Virus record (IMG/VR): IMGVR_UViG_3300045950_000246
Location: 1-38,928 of that record
Direction: 5' to 3' (one strand)
Source of the DNA: a virus
Length of the DNA: 38,928 nt
Shown: one piece after another, positions 21,671 to 29,522 of the stretch
Numbering within the stretch: the first letter of the stretch is position 1
How the letters are laid out: the number at the start of each line of letters is the position of its first letter
Notes under the pieces: generated by a model
Seen by the model: only the letters and a program-made list of their open reading frames with translations
Databases searched by the model: none
Told to the model about the DNA's origin: nothing
Position numbers and translations under genes: made by a program

Positions 21671-22293
21671 CGGTAATCGAGATGATCAGGCAGGTGCAGA
21701 GGGAGTTGAGGCTCCCGCAGTCCGGGACCGCTTCCGAGCCCCACGCCAAGATCATACTTGACTATATCAACAAGGTGCAGCGCTCCCTCATGATGGAGTC
21801 CGCCTCATGGGACGAGCTGAAGGTTTCGGGGTATTTCCACACCCAGGCCAACGTCGGCACATATACGATATCCATCATAAACGAGGGGGAGGTCGATGTA
21901 ATAAGGGACATGAGGATAGGGACAAATCCGCCCCTTGTCCACAGGACCGACGAACAGTTCAGGGAGCTTAAGAGAGATTACACGACACCGGGACAGCCCA
22001 TATACTACAGGCATTTTAGCCGTGAGGCGGGTTATTTGGTGGCGGAGCTTATCCCGGTCCCCGACGGGGTCTACAGGGTCGACACCGAGGTCTTGATGAA
22101 GCCTCCGAGGCTCACCATGGACAACCAGGAGCCGATGCTGGACCCCGACACCATAATCCTCGGGGCCATCATGCTGGCCAAGGAGGGACAGGGTGAGGAC
22201 TTTGCCATGGCCCAGGCCGCCTTCCAGGCGAAGCTGGGGCTCCAGATAGAAAACAGCGGGGAGAGCAACTGGGGGGATGTGGAGGCGGTATGA
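21667..22293 (+). CDS. head-tail adaptor / connector-like protein
   Basis: A 208-aa protein with an N-terminal helical bundle (MTVIEMIRQVQRELRLPQSG; KIILDYINKVQRSLMMESAS). A beta-region follows (VGTYTISIINEGEVDVIRDM; YYRHFSREAGYLVAELIP), and a C-terminal helix (LAKEGQGEDFAMAQAAFQAK). This layout matches podovirus gp4/gp11-type adaptor (tail tubular A-like) proteins that sit under the portal. It precedes the nozzle gene with a 4-bp overlap. Confidence 0.7.
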   Translation: MTVIEMIRQVQRELRLPQSGTASEPHAKIILDYINKVQRSLMMESASWDELKVSGYFHTQANVGTYTISIINEGEVDVIRDMRIGTNPPLVHRTDEQFRELKRDYTTPGQPIYYRHFSREAGYLVAELIPVPDGVYRVDTEVLMKPPRLTMDNQEPMLDPDTIILGAIMLAKEGQGEDFAMAQAAFQAKLGLQIENSGESNWGDVEAV

Positions 22294-23756
22294 GGCGGAA
22301 TGCCAACATAATACCTTTCAGGGACTTCACGGGCGGGGAGGCGAGCGTGTTCCCCATAGGGGCCATGCCCCCCAGGTTCTCCACGACGCTGCAGAACTGC
22401 CACGTCTCCGAGAAGGCTGGGATAGCCAAGATGCCTGGTTACGTCAGGGTGAACTCCGCAAGCATCGGGGCGCAGCTCACTTCCGGCTTCGAGTTCAGGA
22501 GGACCGACGGGACCGCCATCCTCCTCGCAGCCGGCGGGGGGAGCATATACAAGGTCAACTCCAACAACGAGCTGGAGGCCATACAGACGGGGCTCAACGC
22601 CTCGGCCAGGGTCAGGTTCGCCGCCATGAACAACATATGCATCATGGCTAACGGTGTGGACCCTCCCATGAGGTACGACGGGACTTTGGTCTCCACCCTG
22701 GGAGGAACCCCTCCGGCAACGGGTTTCAAGCCCCACGTCCACAAGGGGAGGGTCTGGATGCTGGAGAGGGGGAACAAGATGATGGCCTCCCACTCCGCCC
22801 TTAACAACCCGGAGGACTGGACTGCGGCCAACGACGCCGGGTACATAGACCTCAAGTACGTCCTCAAGAAGGGGGACGAGCTACTCGATATAGCCACATA
22901 CATGGACCTCCTGGTCTTCTTCTTCAGAAGCCATGTGGTCATATACTCGGGTACGAACCCCGCGTCTCCTGAAAACTTCCAGATAGTGCAGCTCATAGAA
23001 GGTGTTGGGGTGATAGACACGGACCTGGCCCAGCACGCCGGGACGGACCTGGGCTTCCTCTCGGCGGAGGGGGTGAAGACCCTGAGGCAGGTGGTGACCA
23101 CGGGGGGGATGAACCTGGGGGACCTCTCGGCCAGGATAGACCCCACCATAAGGGGGGAGATGGCCTCCGGGGCCGCATACGCGGTGGGGCATTACCCCAG
23201 GCTCGGATGGCTCATGATCCTAATAAACGACAAGGTCTGGGTGTACTCGTATACCCACAAGGCCTGGGCCAGGATGGTGGGGGCGGACTGCAGTGGGATG
23301 TTCAACACGGTGGACGGGAGGCTTTACCTCTGCGGGAACGGCTTCCTCTACAAGTACGGGGAAGGATACTCCTTCGCCGGGAGCCCCATGGAGATGAAGT
23401 GGGAGACGGGGTGGATGACCCTATCCAGGGACGGTAGGAAGTTCTTCCCGAGGCTGATGGAGATTGGGAACTACCCGGGGAGCGAGACGGAGATAAGGCT
23501 TGAGATGAGGTACGACTACTCCCCTCCCCAGCCTGAGTGGTACACGGCATTTTCGACGCAGCAGAGCGGGCTTGCGATAGACAGCATCGAGGACTTCGAC
23601 GCCGTAAACCCTCTGGACGAGTGGATGGACTACACCACGAGGATACCGCTGTTCGGAGGGGGGAGGAGCATGCAGATGGTATTTTCAAACAAGACAGACA
23701 AGGGGCCCATAGAGTTCAGCAGCATATTCATACAGGGGATTTTGGGGAATCTGTGA
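22290..23756 (+). CDS. tail nozzle / tail hub protein (beta-propeller type)
   Basis: A 488-aa protein beginning RRNANIIPFRDFTGGEASVF, a typical start for the podovirus tail hub (P22 gp10- or T7 gp12-like), where ..F.GG.... precedes repeated propeller blades. Repeats with HVHKGRVWMLERGNKM, WLMILINDKVWVYSYTHKAW and DGRLYLCGNGFLYKY fit propeller blades. It should close the tail tube after packaging. It is coupled to the adaptor gene. Confidence 0.8.
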   Translation: MRRNANIIPFRDFTGGEASVFPIGAMPPRFSTTLQNCHVSEKAGIAKMPGYVRVNSASIGAQLTSGFEFRRTDGTAILLAAGGGSIYKVNSNNELEAIQTGLNASARVRFAAMNNICIMANGVDPPMRYDGTLVSTLGGTPPATGFKPHVHKGRVWMLERGNKMMASHSALNNPEDWTAANDAGYIDLKYVLKKGDELLDIATYMDLLVFFFRSHVVIYSGTNPASPENFQIVQLIEGVGVIDTDLAQHAGTDLGFLSAEGVKTLRQVVTTGGMNLGDLSARIDPTIRGEMASGAAYAVGHYPRLGWLMILINDKVWVYSYTHKAWARMVGADCSGMFNTVDGRLYLCGNGFLYKYGEGYSFAGSPMEMKWETGWMTLSRDGRKFFPRLMEIGNYPGSETEIRLEMRYDYSPPQPEWYTAFSTQQSGLAIDSIEDFDAVNPLDEWMDYTTRIPLFGGGRSMQMVFSNKTDKGPIEFSSIFIQGILGNL

Positions 23757-23773
23757 GAAAGCCAATTAAAATG

Positions 23774-23850
23774 TGTCATCCCCGAATGCCTTTATCGGGG
23801 ATATGGTGTTCAAAAAACCAGATTCCCGCTTAAAGAATGCGGGAATGACA
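23774..23850. repeat. MITE-like element with TGTCATCCCCG/CGGGAATGACA ends
   Basis: A 77-bp element. The ends form an imperfect 11-bp inverted repeat. Inside lie two hairpins: CCCCGAATGCCTTTATCGGGG and CCCGCTTAAAGAATGCGGG. It is intergenic, between the nozzle and fibre genes, and is of the common GTCATTCCCGC dispersed type. Confidence 0.8.
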
Positions 23851-23879
23851 GTCAAGGATAGTAAACGGGGAGGTAGAGA

Positions 23880-24641
23880 ATGAGCCAGCACGATTTCGAC
23901 ATAGCCACGGGGGACGCCAATACGGGTATAACGTTCAGGGCCGCGGTCAACGCCGCTCTCCAGGCCCTGGCAAGCCAGAGCAGCGGGGCCGCTCTCCCGT
24001 CCGTTGCGCATCCTTTCCAGATCGCCATCCTCACATCCGAGTCCCCTGCGGGGGCATACATCCGAAACGCCGCCAACACGGCGTGGGTGAAGTTCGGGTA
24101 CATAGACGCCGGGACGGGGAAGCTGGTGCTTTTCAATGCGGACAATGCCACCAATGCCACCAATGCCACCAATGCAGGGAATGCCGACAATGCCACCAAT
24201 GCCACCAATGCCACTAATGCGGGGAATGCCGACACAGTGGACACCTACCATGCAGCTTCTCTGCTGGCGAGGGCGAACCACACTGGAACACAAGACGGGA
24301 GCACTATTACGGGCACTGTACCAAATGCGGATACTGTTGATGGTTATCATGCTGCCTCTCTACTTGCAACGGCTGCATTTGGGAGTTGGGGGTCATATAG
24401 TGTAAATACCGTTTACCAAGCGGCCACCGATATGATTGTCTGTGCCTTAGGGAGCGGTGGTGCTTTAGGTAATGACTATGGGTATACAGACTCTTCAAAC
24501 CCTCCAGTAACGGTGCGAGGTCAATTTGAGTATGCCGCCGGAGGGAGTAACCCGTTGAGTTTTAGTTTTCCTGTGAAAAAAAACGATTACTGGAGAGTAA
24601 CGGGCAACGGGATTACTAATATATACGCGATAACGAAATAA
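23880..24641 (+). CDS. tail fibre protein
   Basis: A 253-aa protein. The N-terminal module (MSQHDFDIATGDANTGITFR; ALQALASQSSGAALPS; GAYIRNAANTAWVKFG) is a virion-attachment module seen in many short tail fibres. Residues about 85-125 are low-complexity NAT/NAG/NAD repeats and NADTVD(T/G)YHAASLL units, typical of fibre shafts. The C-terminal domain (WGSYSVNTVYQAATDMIVCA ... NDYWRVTGNGITNIYAITK) is a tip or receptor-binding-like beta domain. DNA GC drops sharply after about 24300, suggesting the tip was exchanged. Confidence 0.8.
   Translation: MSQHDFDIATGDANTGITFRAAVNAALQALASQSSGAALPSVAHPFQIAILTSESPAGAYIRNAANTAWVKFGYIDAGTGKLVLFNADNATNATNATNAGNADNATNATNATNAGNADTVDTYHAASLLARANHTGTQDGSTITGTVPNADTVDGYHAASLLATAAFGSWGSYSVNTVYQAATDMIVCALGSGGALGNDYGYTDSSNPPVTVRGQFEYAAGGSNPLSFSFPVKKNDYWRVTGNGITNIYAITK
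24136..24232 (+). repeat. AATGCCACC short tandem coding repeats
   Basis: Runs of 9-bp AATGCCACC-type units encode NAT triplets in the fibre shaft, with interspersed AATGCGGGG and AATGCCGAC. Slippage in this array would alter shaft length in 3-aa steps. Confidence 0.85.
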
Positions 24642-24654
24642 GGAGAGAGCGAAT

Positions 24655-25119
24655 ATGGGGAAATTTGTAACGACTACAGGTTTGGGGTATTTTAAGGATG
24701 CACAGGACAATATTATCGGTAAGTGTGAGCTTCCTGTCGGAGAACACTCACTGACTGATGGGTTAACGTTTGTTGAGGTTGCAACAATAGAAGAGCTAAA
24801 TGGGATTGAGATATACGTACCGCTTGAAAATAAAATTAACCACGTTAAGGCAATAGCAAAGCAGAAGATAATCGCCCTCTTGCCATCTACTTCTACGAAT
24901 TATAGGGACGCCGAAGCTAATCTTTTGGCAAGGAAAGGGGAGTTGCTCCGAAAGGAATTCAAATCTTCTATATCGGCATCCGAGTTGTCAGAGTTGGATG
25001 CCTTAGAGACTTTGTGGTCTCAGATAAAAGAGATAAGGGTAGCATCAAATCAGATAGAGGTCGCAGTCACCAATGATCCTTCATACGATTACACAAACAG
25101 TAATTTGTGGCCTATTTAG
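24655..25119 (+). CDS. hypothetical fibre-associated protein, 154 aa
   Basis: A 154-aa, low-GC gene next to the fibre gene, with AAGGAGAG before the ATG. The N-terminus (FVTTTGLGYFKDAQDNIIGK; EHSLTDGLTFVEVATIEELN) is beta-rich. The C-terminal half is helical and charged. Position and base composition like the fibre tip suggest it was acquired with it, perhaps as an assembly chaperone. No family is recognised. Confidence 0.6.
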   Translation: MGKFVTTTGLGYFKDAQDNIIGKCELPVGEHSLTDGLTFVEVATIEELNGIEIYVPLENKINHVKAIAKQKIIALLPSTSTNYRDAEANLLARKGELLRKEFKSSISASELSELDALETLWSQIKEIRVASNQIEVAVTNDPSYDYTNSNLWPI

Positions 25120-25128
25120 AGGTTTTCT

Positions 25129-25171
25129 AACTGTGCTGTGTGTAGGGATGCGGACTATGACGAGGTTTAGG
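25129..25171 (+). pseudogene. 3' remnant of a structural gene like 27604..28050
   Basis: The frame ...NCAVCRDADYDEV-stop ends with the same DNA, TATGACGAGGTTTAGG (25156..25171), as the end of the gene at 27604 (28036..28051, ...NWDVEYDEV-stop). Similarity continues weakly into the next leader. The rest of the gene is missing, so this looks like a decayed duplicate. Confidence 0.4.
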
Positions 25172-25259
25172 CTCTTCACGGGAGAAGAAGAGATGGAGGG
25201 AAATAGTTGGGAGCCATTCAGGGTTTACGCTGGCTGCCGAACTTGGCGAGGCAAGGCCT

Positions 25260-25385
25260 ATGTCTGGAAAAACAAAGAACGAGGCAGATGCAGAGTGTAT
25301 TGAAGTGGATGGCATTCCCGCTGACTTCATGATTGAGGGAGTAATTGCCTACACAGTCAAGAACGGGAAGCTGGTGAAGGGGTGA
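25260..25385 (+). CDS. possible short protein, 41 aa
   Basis: The frame MSGKTKNEADAECIEVDGIP ends with GVIAYTVKNGKLVKG. It has no good Shine-Dalgarno sequence. The reading frame stays open upstream for about 30 codons without an ATG, GTG or TTG, so it may be the 3' part of a damaged gene. Confidence 0.35.
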   Translation: MSGKTKNEADAECIEVDGIPADFMIEGVIAYTVKNGKLVKG

Positions 25386-25392
25386 GGACCCC

Positions 25393-25518
25393 GTGCAGAT
25401 CAACTACAAGATAGGGCTTTCTCAGAGGTTCGGGGACTTCGAGGCGATATTGAAACATGAGTGCCTGCATCCTGTGGACGGCAGGAGCGGAGAAAGGCCC
25501 AGGACTACAGCATGGTAG
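25393..25518 (+). CDS. possible short protein, 41 aa
   Basis: A GTG-initiated frame (MQINYKIGLSQRFGDFEAIL) after AAGGGGTGAGG, ending in GERPRTTAW. There are no clear domains. It could be another remnant in this rearranged fibre-distal region. Confidence 0.35.
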   Translation: MQINYKIGLSQRFGDFEAILKHECLHPVDGRSGERPRTTAW

Positions 25519-25549
25519 AGGTTCGGCATCATTTTAGATAGGAGGGATT

Positions 25550-25858
25550 ATGGGACTGAAAGAAATCAAATCAGCAGGGGCGATGGCGGCGAGGCTTACT
25601 GAGGCGGCGCAGGCGATGCTCTCCATCAACAACACCTACAGGCCGAAGTATGATGAACTCCTTGCGGCCATCCGGGCGGCCCTGGGAGCGACAAAGACGA
25701 TGGGGGGCCTGACCGATGCGGAGGTCAACAGCTTCTTCTTCGGGGGCCTGGGGGATGCCACGGCGGTTGCCAATGCTCAGACGATAATTAAGGAATGGGA
25801 AAAGAATATCACTTCTCTTGCCGGAAGTGTAGTAGTCCTCCCAGCGAATGATATTTAA
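25550..25858 (+). CDS. hypothetical protein, 102 aa
   Basis: A 102-aa, mostly helical protein (EIKSAGAMAARLTEAAQAML; KYDELLAAIRAALGATKTMG) with a TAGGAGG ribosome-binding site. It is encoded directly before a large adhesin-like gene and may be its small partner. Function is unknown. Confidence 0.6.
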   Translation: MGLKEIKSAGAMAARLTEAAQAMLSINNTYRPKYDELLAAIRAALGATKTMGGLTDAEVNSFFFGGLGDATAVANAQTIIKEWEKNITSLAGSVVVLPANDI

Positions 25859-25860
25859 TT

Positions 25861-26946
25861 ATGGCTTATGCCCTTTTAAAAATACCCTGTTATGGAGCTT
25901 CTCTGGCCTCCGGCATTGTCGAGTCCCGCCTCTTTGAGACGAAGGCGGGGAGGCTGGAGCTTATAACCGATAATTCAGGAGACCTCTGGGATTCGTTATC
26001 CTTCGAGACAGGAAATGACGGCTATACCATTATAGGAAGTGCAGCCAGGTCTACAGAAAAAGCCATGAGTGGGTCTTACAGCATCAAGATACCTTATGGG
26101 TCAGGCTCTCCTGCACATGGGATGTGTAGGCAGTTTGCGGTGCCGTCAAGCGGATGTTTGGTCGTGGAGAAGGCATTCAATATCTCTCAACTATTAACTT
26201 CTACCGCTGGGGCCGTGCAGGTCGCTGCCTTCACGACAAATGGCTCCAACGATTTCCGTGGCCCCCACTGTGGGATCACAGGTGATTATCAAGGTGCCAG
26301 CAAAGGACATTTTGGCTTTTACGACGGCGATTGGAGTATCCTCACTCAAATATCCCTTGACACATGGTATATCGTCATAGTTGTCGCTAACCTGTCAACA
26401 AATAGATACGACCTATATCTGCTCAACTCCGACAGGAGCCTCAAGGCCGTTGCCCATTCCGTTGGATACCACAATGCGGGGGCTTTCACGGGACAGACAC
26501 TTTACGATCAGACGTCCACATGGAACATATCCGTTGCGGGTGATGTATATATTGATGCTGTCAGCAACGGGTATAAGTTGTATTCCAACGCATCTCCTGT
26601 GGCAACCCTACAGAAGATAGGCGGCGGCAATACAGGGCAGAAATGGACGTGGAACGGTTCGGGGCTATGGCTGCCGGAGAATATCGGCATTTCTGGGAGT
26701 CCCCAGGCCCCCAAGTATCAATACGGCCTGTTTGAGCAAGATGATGAAGGTGACCTGACCTGGAACGGAATGTGGCTCACTCAGGCTGAGCTTAGGACTG
26801 CCATAGGTACGACTCAGCAGAAGCGGTGGTTAAAACTACAGGCACAACTAAATTCGGATGGCAACTTAAATTGTGCCATTGATGACGGGTACATCCCAGC
26901 AGTGCCGGTGGGGGGCGGGGGCAATATCTTCTGCGTCATGGAATAG
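25861..26946 (+). CDS. adhesin / tail-spike-like protein with lectin-like fold
   Basis: A 361-aa beta-rich protein. Residues about 65-240 look like a concanavalin/LamG jelly roll (SGSYSIKIPYGSGSPAHGMC; LVVEKAFNISQLLTS; DTWYIVIVVANLSTNRYDLY; GDVYIDAVSNGYKLY). This module in phage fibres binds glycans. The C-terminus (GDLTWNGMWLTQAELRTAIG ... GNIFCVME) is separate. GC is lower than in the head genes. It starts only 2 bp after the previous stop, so it may rely on coupling. Confidence 0.6.
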   Translation: MAYALLKIPCYGASLASGIVESRLFETKAGRLELITDNSGDLWDSLSFETGNDGYTIIGSAARSTEKAMSGSYSIKIPYGSGSPAHGMCRQFAVPSSGCLVVEKAFNISQLLTSTAGAVQVAAFTTNGSNDFRGPHCGITGDYQGASKGHFGFYDGDWSILTQISLDTWYIVIVVANLSTNRYDLYLLNSDRSLKAVAHSVGYHNAGAFTGQTLYDQTSTWNISVAGDVYIDAVSNGYKLYSNASPVATLQKIGGGNTGQKWTWNGSGLWLPENIGISGSPQAPKYQYGLFEQDDEGDLTWNGMWLTQAELRTAIGTTQQKRWLKLQAQLNSDGNLNCAIDDGYIPAVPVGGGGNIFCVME

Positions 26947-26955
26947 GGAGGGAAT

Positions 26956-27603
26956 ATGAAAGAGTGGATGAGAGAGAGGCTATTCGGGTTCCTGCTGCCC
27001 CTTATAAGGGAACAGGCAGGTGAGCGAGAGGCGAAGATGCTCACAAGGATGGATGAGATCGCGGAGGGGTCCCGTTTAAATACGGCCGTTCTGAGCGAGA
27101 GGATTGAAGCTCAGGGAAGAAGGATAGACGGGGAGATAAGGGAGCAGATAGGCAGCTCCGAGGCAAGGGTGAATGGAAGGATTGATAAGGTCGGGACCGA
27201 CATGGCGGCGGCCGATGAGGGCTTGAGCAGGCGGATTGACGCTCAGTGCGGGAGCGTAAACGACATCCTTAAAAGCATATCTGCGTTGAGCGAGATGGTG
27301 ACATGCCTCGGTGGGAGAGTTGCCGTCCAGGGGGAGAGGATAAGCAGCATCCTTGAGAGCGACACTATGAGGCTCGTGAGGCTGTGTCACGGGATCCTCG
27401 ATGGAGACATAGGACAGGCGGCGGAGTTTGGGATACACAAGGTCCTCATCTCAGACATATACCCTACAGACACGGCGAAGACAAATGCGGCCCAGGAGAT
27501 GGCCAAGCAGTACCTTGTTGAGAAGTATGGAACGGCGGAGAAGGACTGGAAGATAAACCTGGCGGTGCAGCTTAAATATGCCCAGGTAAGGGGGAGGATA
27601 TAG
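26956..27603 (+). CDS. coiled-coil virion-associated protein, 215 aa
   Basis: A 215-aa protein with GGGAGG before the ATG. Heptad-like repeats run from about residue 30 to 120 (SERIEAQGRRIDGEIREQIG; SRRIDAQCGSVNDILKSISA), giving a long helical coiled coil. A globular helical C-terminus follows (TAKTNAAQEMAKQYLVEKYG). It lies among fibre genes and may trimerise with them. No family is recognised. Confidence 0.6.
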   Translation: MKEWMRERLFGFLLPLIREQAGEREAKMLTRMDEIAEGSRLNTAVLSERIEAQGRRIDGEIREQIGSSEARVNGRIDKVGTDMAAADEGLSRRIDAQCGSVNDILKSISALSEMVTCLGGRVAVQGERISSILESDTMRLVRLCHGILDGDIGQAAEFGIHKVLISDIYPTDTAKTNAAQEMAKQYLVEKYGTAEKDWKINLAVQLKYAQVRGRI

Positions 27604-28050
27604 ATGGCGATAGCGGCCAGGGACGATAACGGCGTCCCCGTGAATCTTATCAAGGACCCCGTGAGCGGGGCCGCCAAGGAGTGGGCTGGGGATGTGGGTG
27701 TATCCGGATTCTCCACGGAGCTTCCCATGGGGCCCGTCACTTCCGTTTCGGGGACGGCCTCAGTTTTAGGGGATACGGTCGTGGTCACCCCATCGTCCGG
27801 GAAGGCTCTGAGGGTCTATTACCTGAGCATGAACGCCGACGGGGGGAACACGGCGGACGTGACCGCATATTTCCGGTTCGGGGCGGCGGGGGCGGCCAAG
27901 TACAAAAAGTCCCTGAAGGCTGGGGCCATATTCGCCAGGGCCATAGGAGGCGGGCGGAAATACATCCAGGGGGCCATGGATGAGCCCCTTTACATCAACC
28001 TCTCCGCCGCACAGACCGTGAACTGGGACGTGGAGTATGACGAGGTTTAG
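27604..28050 (+). CDS. virion structural protein, 148 aa
   Basis: A 148-aa protein: N-terminal MAIAARDDNGVPVNLIKDPV, then a beta-sandwich (GDTVVVTPSSGKALRVYYLS; DVTAYFRFGAAGAAKYKKSL; EPLYINLSAAQTVNWDVEYD). This pattern is common in phage structural proteins of unknown role. It starts right after the previous stop. Its 3' end is duplicated as a remnant at 25129..25171. Confidence 0.65.
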   Translation: MAIAARDDNGVPVNLIKDPVSGAAKEWAGDVGVSGFSTELPMGPVTSVSGTASVLGDTVVVTPSSGKALRVYYLSMNADGGNTADVTAYFRFGAAGAAKYKKSLKAGAIFARAIGGGRKYIQGAMDEPLYINLSAAQTVNWDVEYDEV

Positions 28051-28074
28051 GTTCTGAAAAAGGGAGAGGAAGTG

Positions 28075-28542
28075 ATGGCATCTCTGGTCCCCTTATGCCG
28101 CGAAGTATTTAAGCCGCTGCACGAGATACATATGCGGGCGGAGGCTTTCCCTGTGCGGTCTTTTTTGCAGTTCTGCGACATGATGAAGGAGAGGAGCGGG
28201 TGGGTTGTGATCTCAGAGGGTAGGGTGATCGGATGTATATCGTTCAGCGACTGGCAGTATAGGCGGGATATTCTGATTCATTGCTTTATTGACCCGGATT
28301 TCCATGGCAGGTGGACGTCGAGGGGGATATACAGGAGGGTCTTTGATTATGCTTTTAACGATCTTGATCTGCCGAGGGTGAGCGGATATGCGATCCCTGG
28401 ACACAACGATCTGGCTGCAAAAGCCCTCCGTTCCTTGGGTTTCAGGAAAGAGGGAACGGTGAGGAAGGGGATAAGGGAATCGGATGACAGGCTGTACGAT
28501 ATGGATATATACGGAATCCTTAAAGAAGAAAGGAGGTTTTAG
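28075..28542 (+). CDS. GNAT-family acetyltransferase
   Basis: A 155-aa protein; the ATG at 28075 follows GAGAGGAAG, and a GTG one codon earlier is possible. GNAT features: a central beta strand RVIGCISFSDW, then IHCFIDPDFHGRWTSRGIYR in the acetyl-CoA-binding region (a degenerate Q/RxxGxG/A loop, reading GRWTSRG), and C-terminal AKALRSLGFRKEGTVRKGIR. Phages of this type often encode such an enzyme among the tail/ejection genes. It probably modifies a host or virion protein. Substrate is unknown. Confidence 0.82.
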   Translation: MASLVPLCREVFKPLHEIHMRAEAFPVRSFLQFCDMMKERSGWVVISEGRVIGCISFSDWQYRRDILIHCFIDPDFHGRWTSRGIYRRVFDYAFNDLDLPRVSGYAIPGHNDLAAKALRSLGFRKEGTVRKGIRESDDRLYDMDIYGILKEERRF

Positions 28543-29262
28543 ATGAGCAAGCCTAAGCGCCCAAAGGTACCGCCGCCGCCCGACCCATCAGGGTACATAT
28601 GGTACGATGACGAGGGGAATCTGGCTGGAGAAATGGGTTTTGACAAGGCCAGCAATGCATACATATATAAGCCCAAACAGGCAACTCCTGAGGAGTTAGC
28701 CCAGAGAAAGCAGCTCGGAGATCTCAGAAGTCAGTACTACGGGTATCTGGAGGATACCCCAGCGGAGACCATACAGAGGGCGGAGGATTATGCCAAGAGA
28801 TACAGCGAATCGCTGCATAAAGATGTTGACAGGAGGTTTGAGGAGGCGGGGCGGAGCGTAAACGAGGGGATGGAAGCGAGAGGTATGTTCGGCTCCAGGG
28901 CGTACGTTGACATGCTGGCTGAGCTTGATAGGAACAAGAGGGAGGCGGATGTAGGTATTGCCAATGAAGCCGCCATGGCAAAAGAGAGCCTGATACAGAA
29001 CGACAGGGCCTACTGGCTCAACGCCATAAATGCCATAGAGAGCGGAAGGGGCGCCGACCACCTCAGAACCTTGCAAGACCAAGAGATGGGCATAAGAGGG
29101 GCGATGGCCGGGACTCAGCCGAGGATGGAGGCATGGAGAGGAAACACAGAGGCGGCGCTGGCAAAGTATAACGCACAGGCGAACATGTACGGAGCCCAAA
29201 CCGGGGCGGTAGGCAACGCGGTGGGTCTCGCGGCTATGTATGGCATGTATAAGCTATCTTAA
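28543..29262 (+). CDS. internal virion / ejection-type protein, 239 aa
   Basis: A 239-aa protein with AGGAGG 6 nt before the ATG. It has a Pro-rich start (KPKRPKVPPPPDPSGYIWYD), a long helical, Ala/Arg/Glu-rich middle (YAKRYSESLHKDVDRRFEEA) and a Gly/Ala-rich C-terminus (YGAQTGAVGNAVGLAAMYGM) able to enter membranes. This composition and the place before the giant internal protein match podovirus ejection proteins. Confidence 0.65.
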   Translation: MSKPKRPKVPPPPDPSGYIWYDDEGNLAGEMGFDKASNAYIYKPKQATPEELAQRKQLGDLRSQYYGYLEDTPAETIQRAEDYAKRYSESLHKDVDRRFEEAGRSVNEGMEARGMFGSRAYVDMLAELDRNKREADVGIANEAAMAKESLIQNDRAYWLNAINAIESGRGADHLRTLQDQEMGIRGAMAGTQPRMEAWRGNTEAALAKYNAQANMYGAQTGAVGNAVGLAAMYGMYKLS

Positions 29263-29276
29263 GACTGATATCGAGG

Positions 29277-29522
29277 TTGTTTCCAAGGAGGGTGGACGAG
29301 CTTCTTAAGAAGCTGGAGGAGATAGATATAGTCAGGTTCAGATACAAGGATGAGACTGCCGAGAGGAGGCCGCACATTGGGGTCATAGCCGAGGAGGCTC
29401 CGAGGGATTTCGTGGCGGAGGACGGCAGACACCTGGAGGTCGTGGATGTCATGGGGTTCCTGCTGGCTACGACGAAGGCGCTGGCCTTAAGGCTCAGGGA
29501 GGTGGAAAATGGAAGGTCTTAA
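29277..29522 (+). CDS. stand-alone S74-type intramolecular-chaperone-like domain
   Basis: About 81 aa, including VRFRYKDETAERRPHIGVIA, then EEAPRDFVAEDG and LEVVDVMGFLLATTKALA. This is the core of the Peptidase_S74/endosialidase chaperone domain normally fused to the C-terminus of tail spikes. Only the core is present and it stands alone. The start is uncertain: TTG at 29277 or CTG at 29265; AAGGAGG lies just downstream at 29285. It overlaps the next gene by 14 bp. Confidence 0.7.
   Translation: MFPRRVDELLKKLEEIDIVRFRYKDETAERRPHIGVIAEEAPRDFVAEDGRHLEVVDVMGFLLATTKALALRLREVENGRS

Noticed and set aside
24136-24232. Fibre repeat region as a diversity-generating retroelement target
   Set aside because: No reverse transcriptase and no adenine-biased template/variable repeat pair anywhere in the window.
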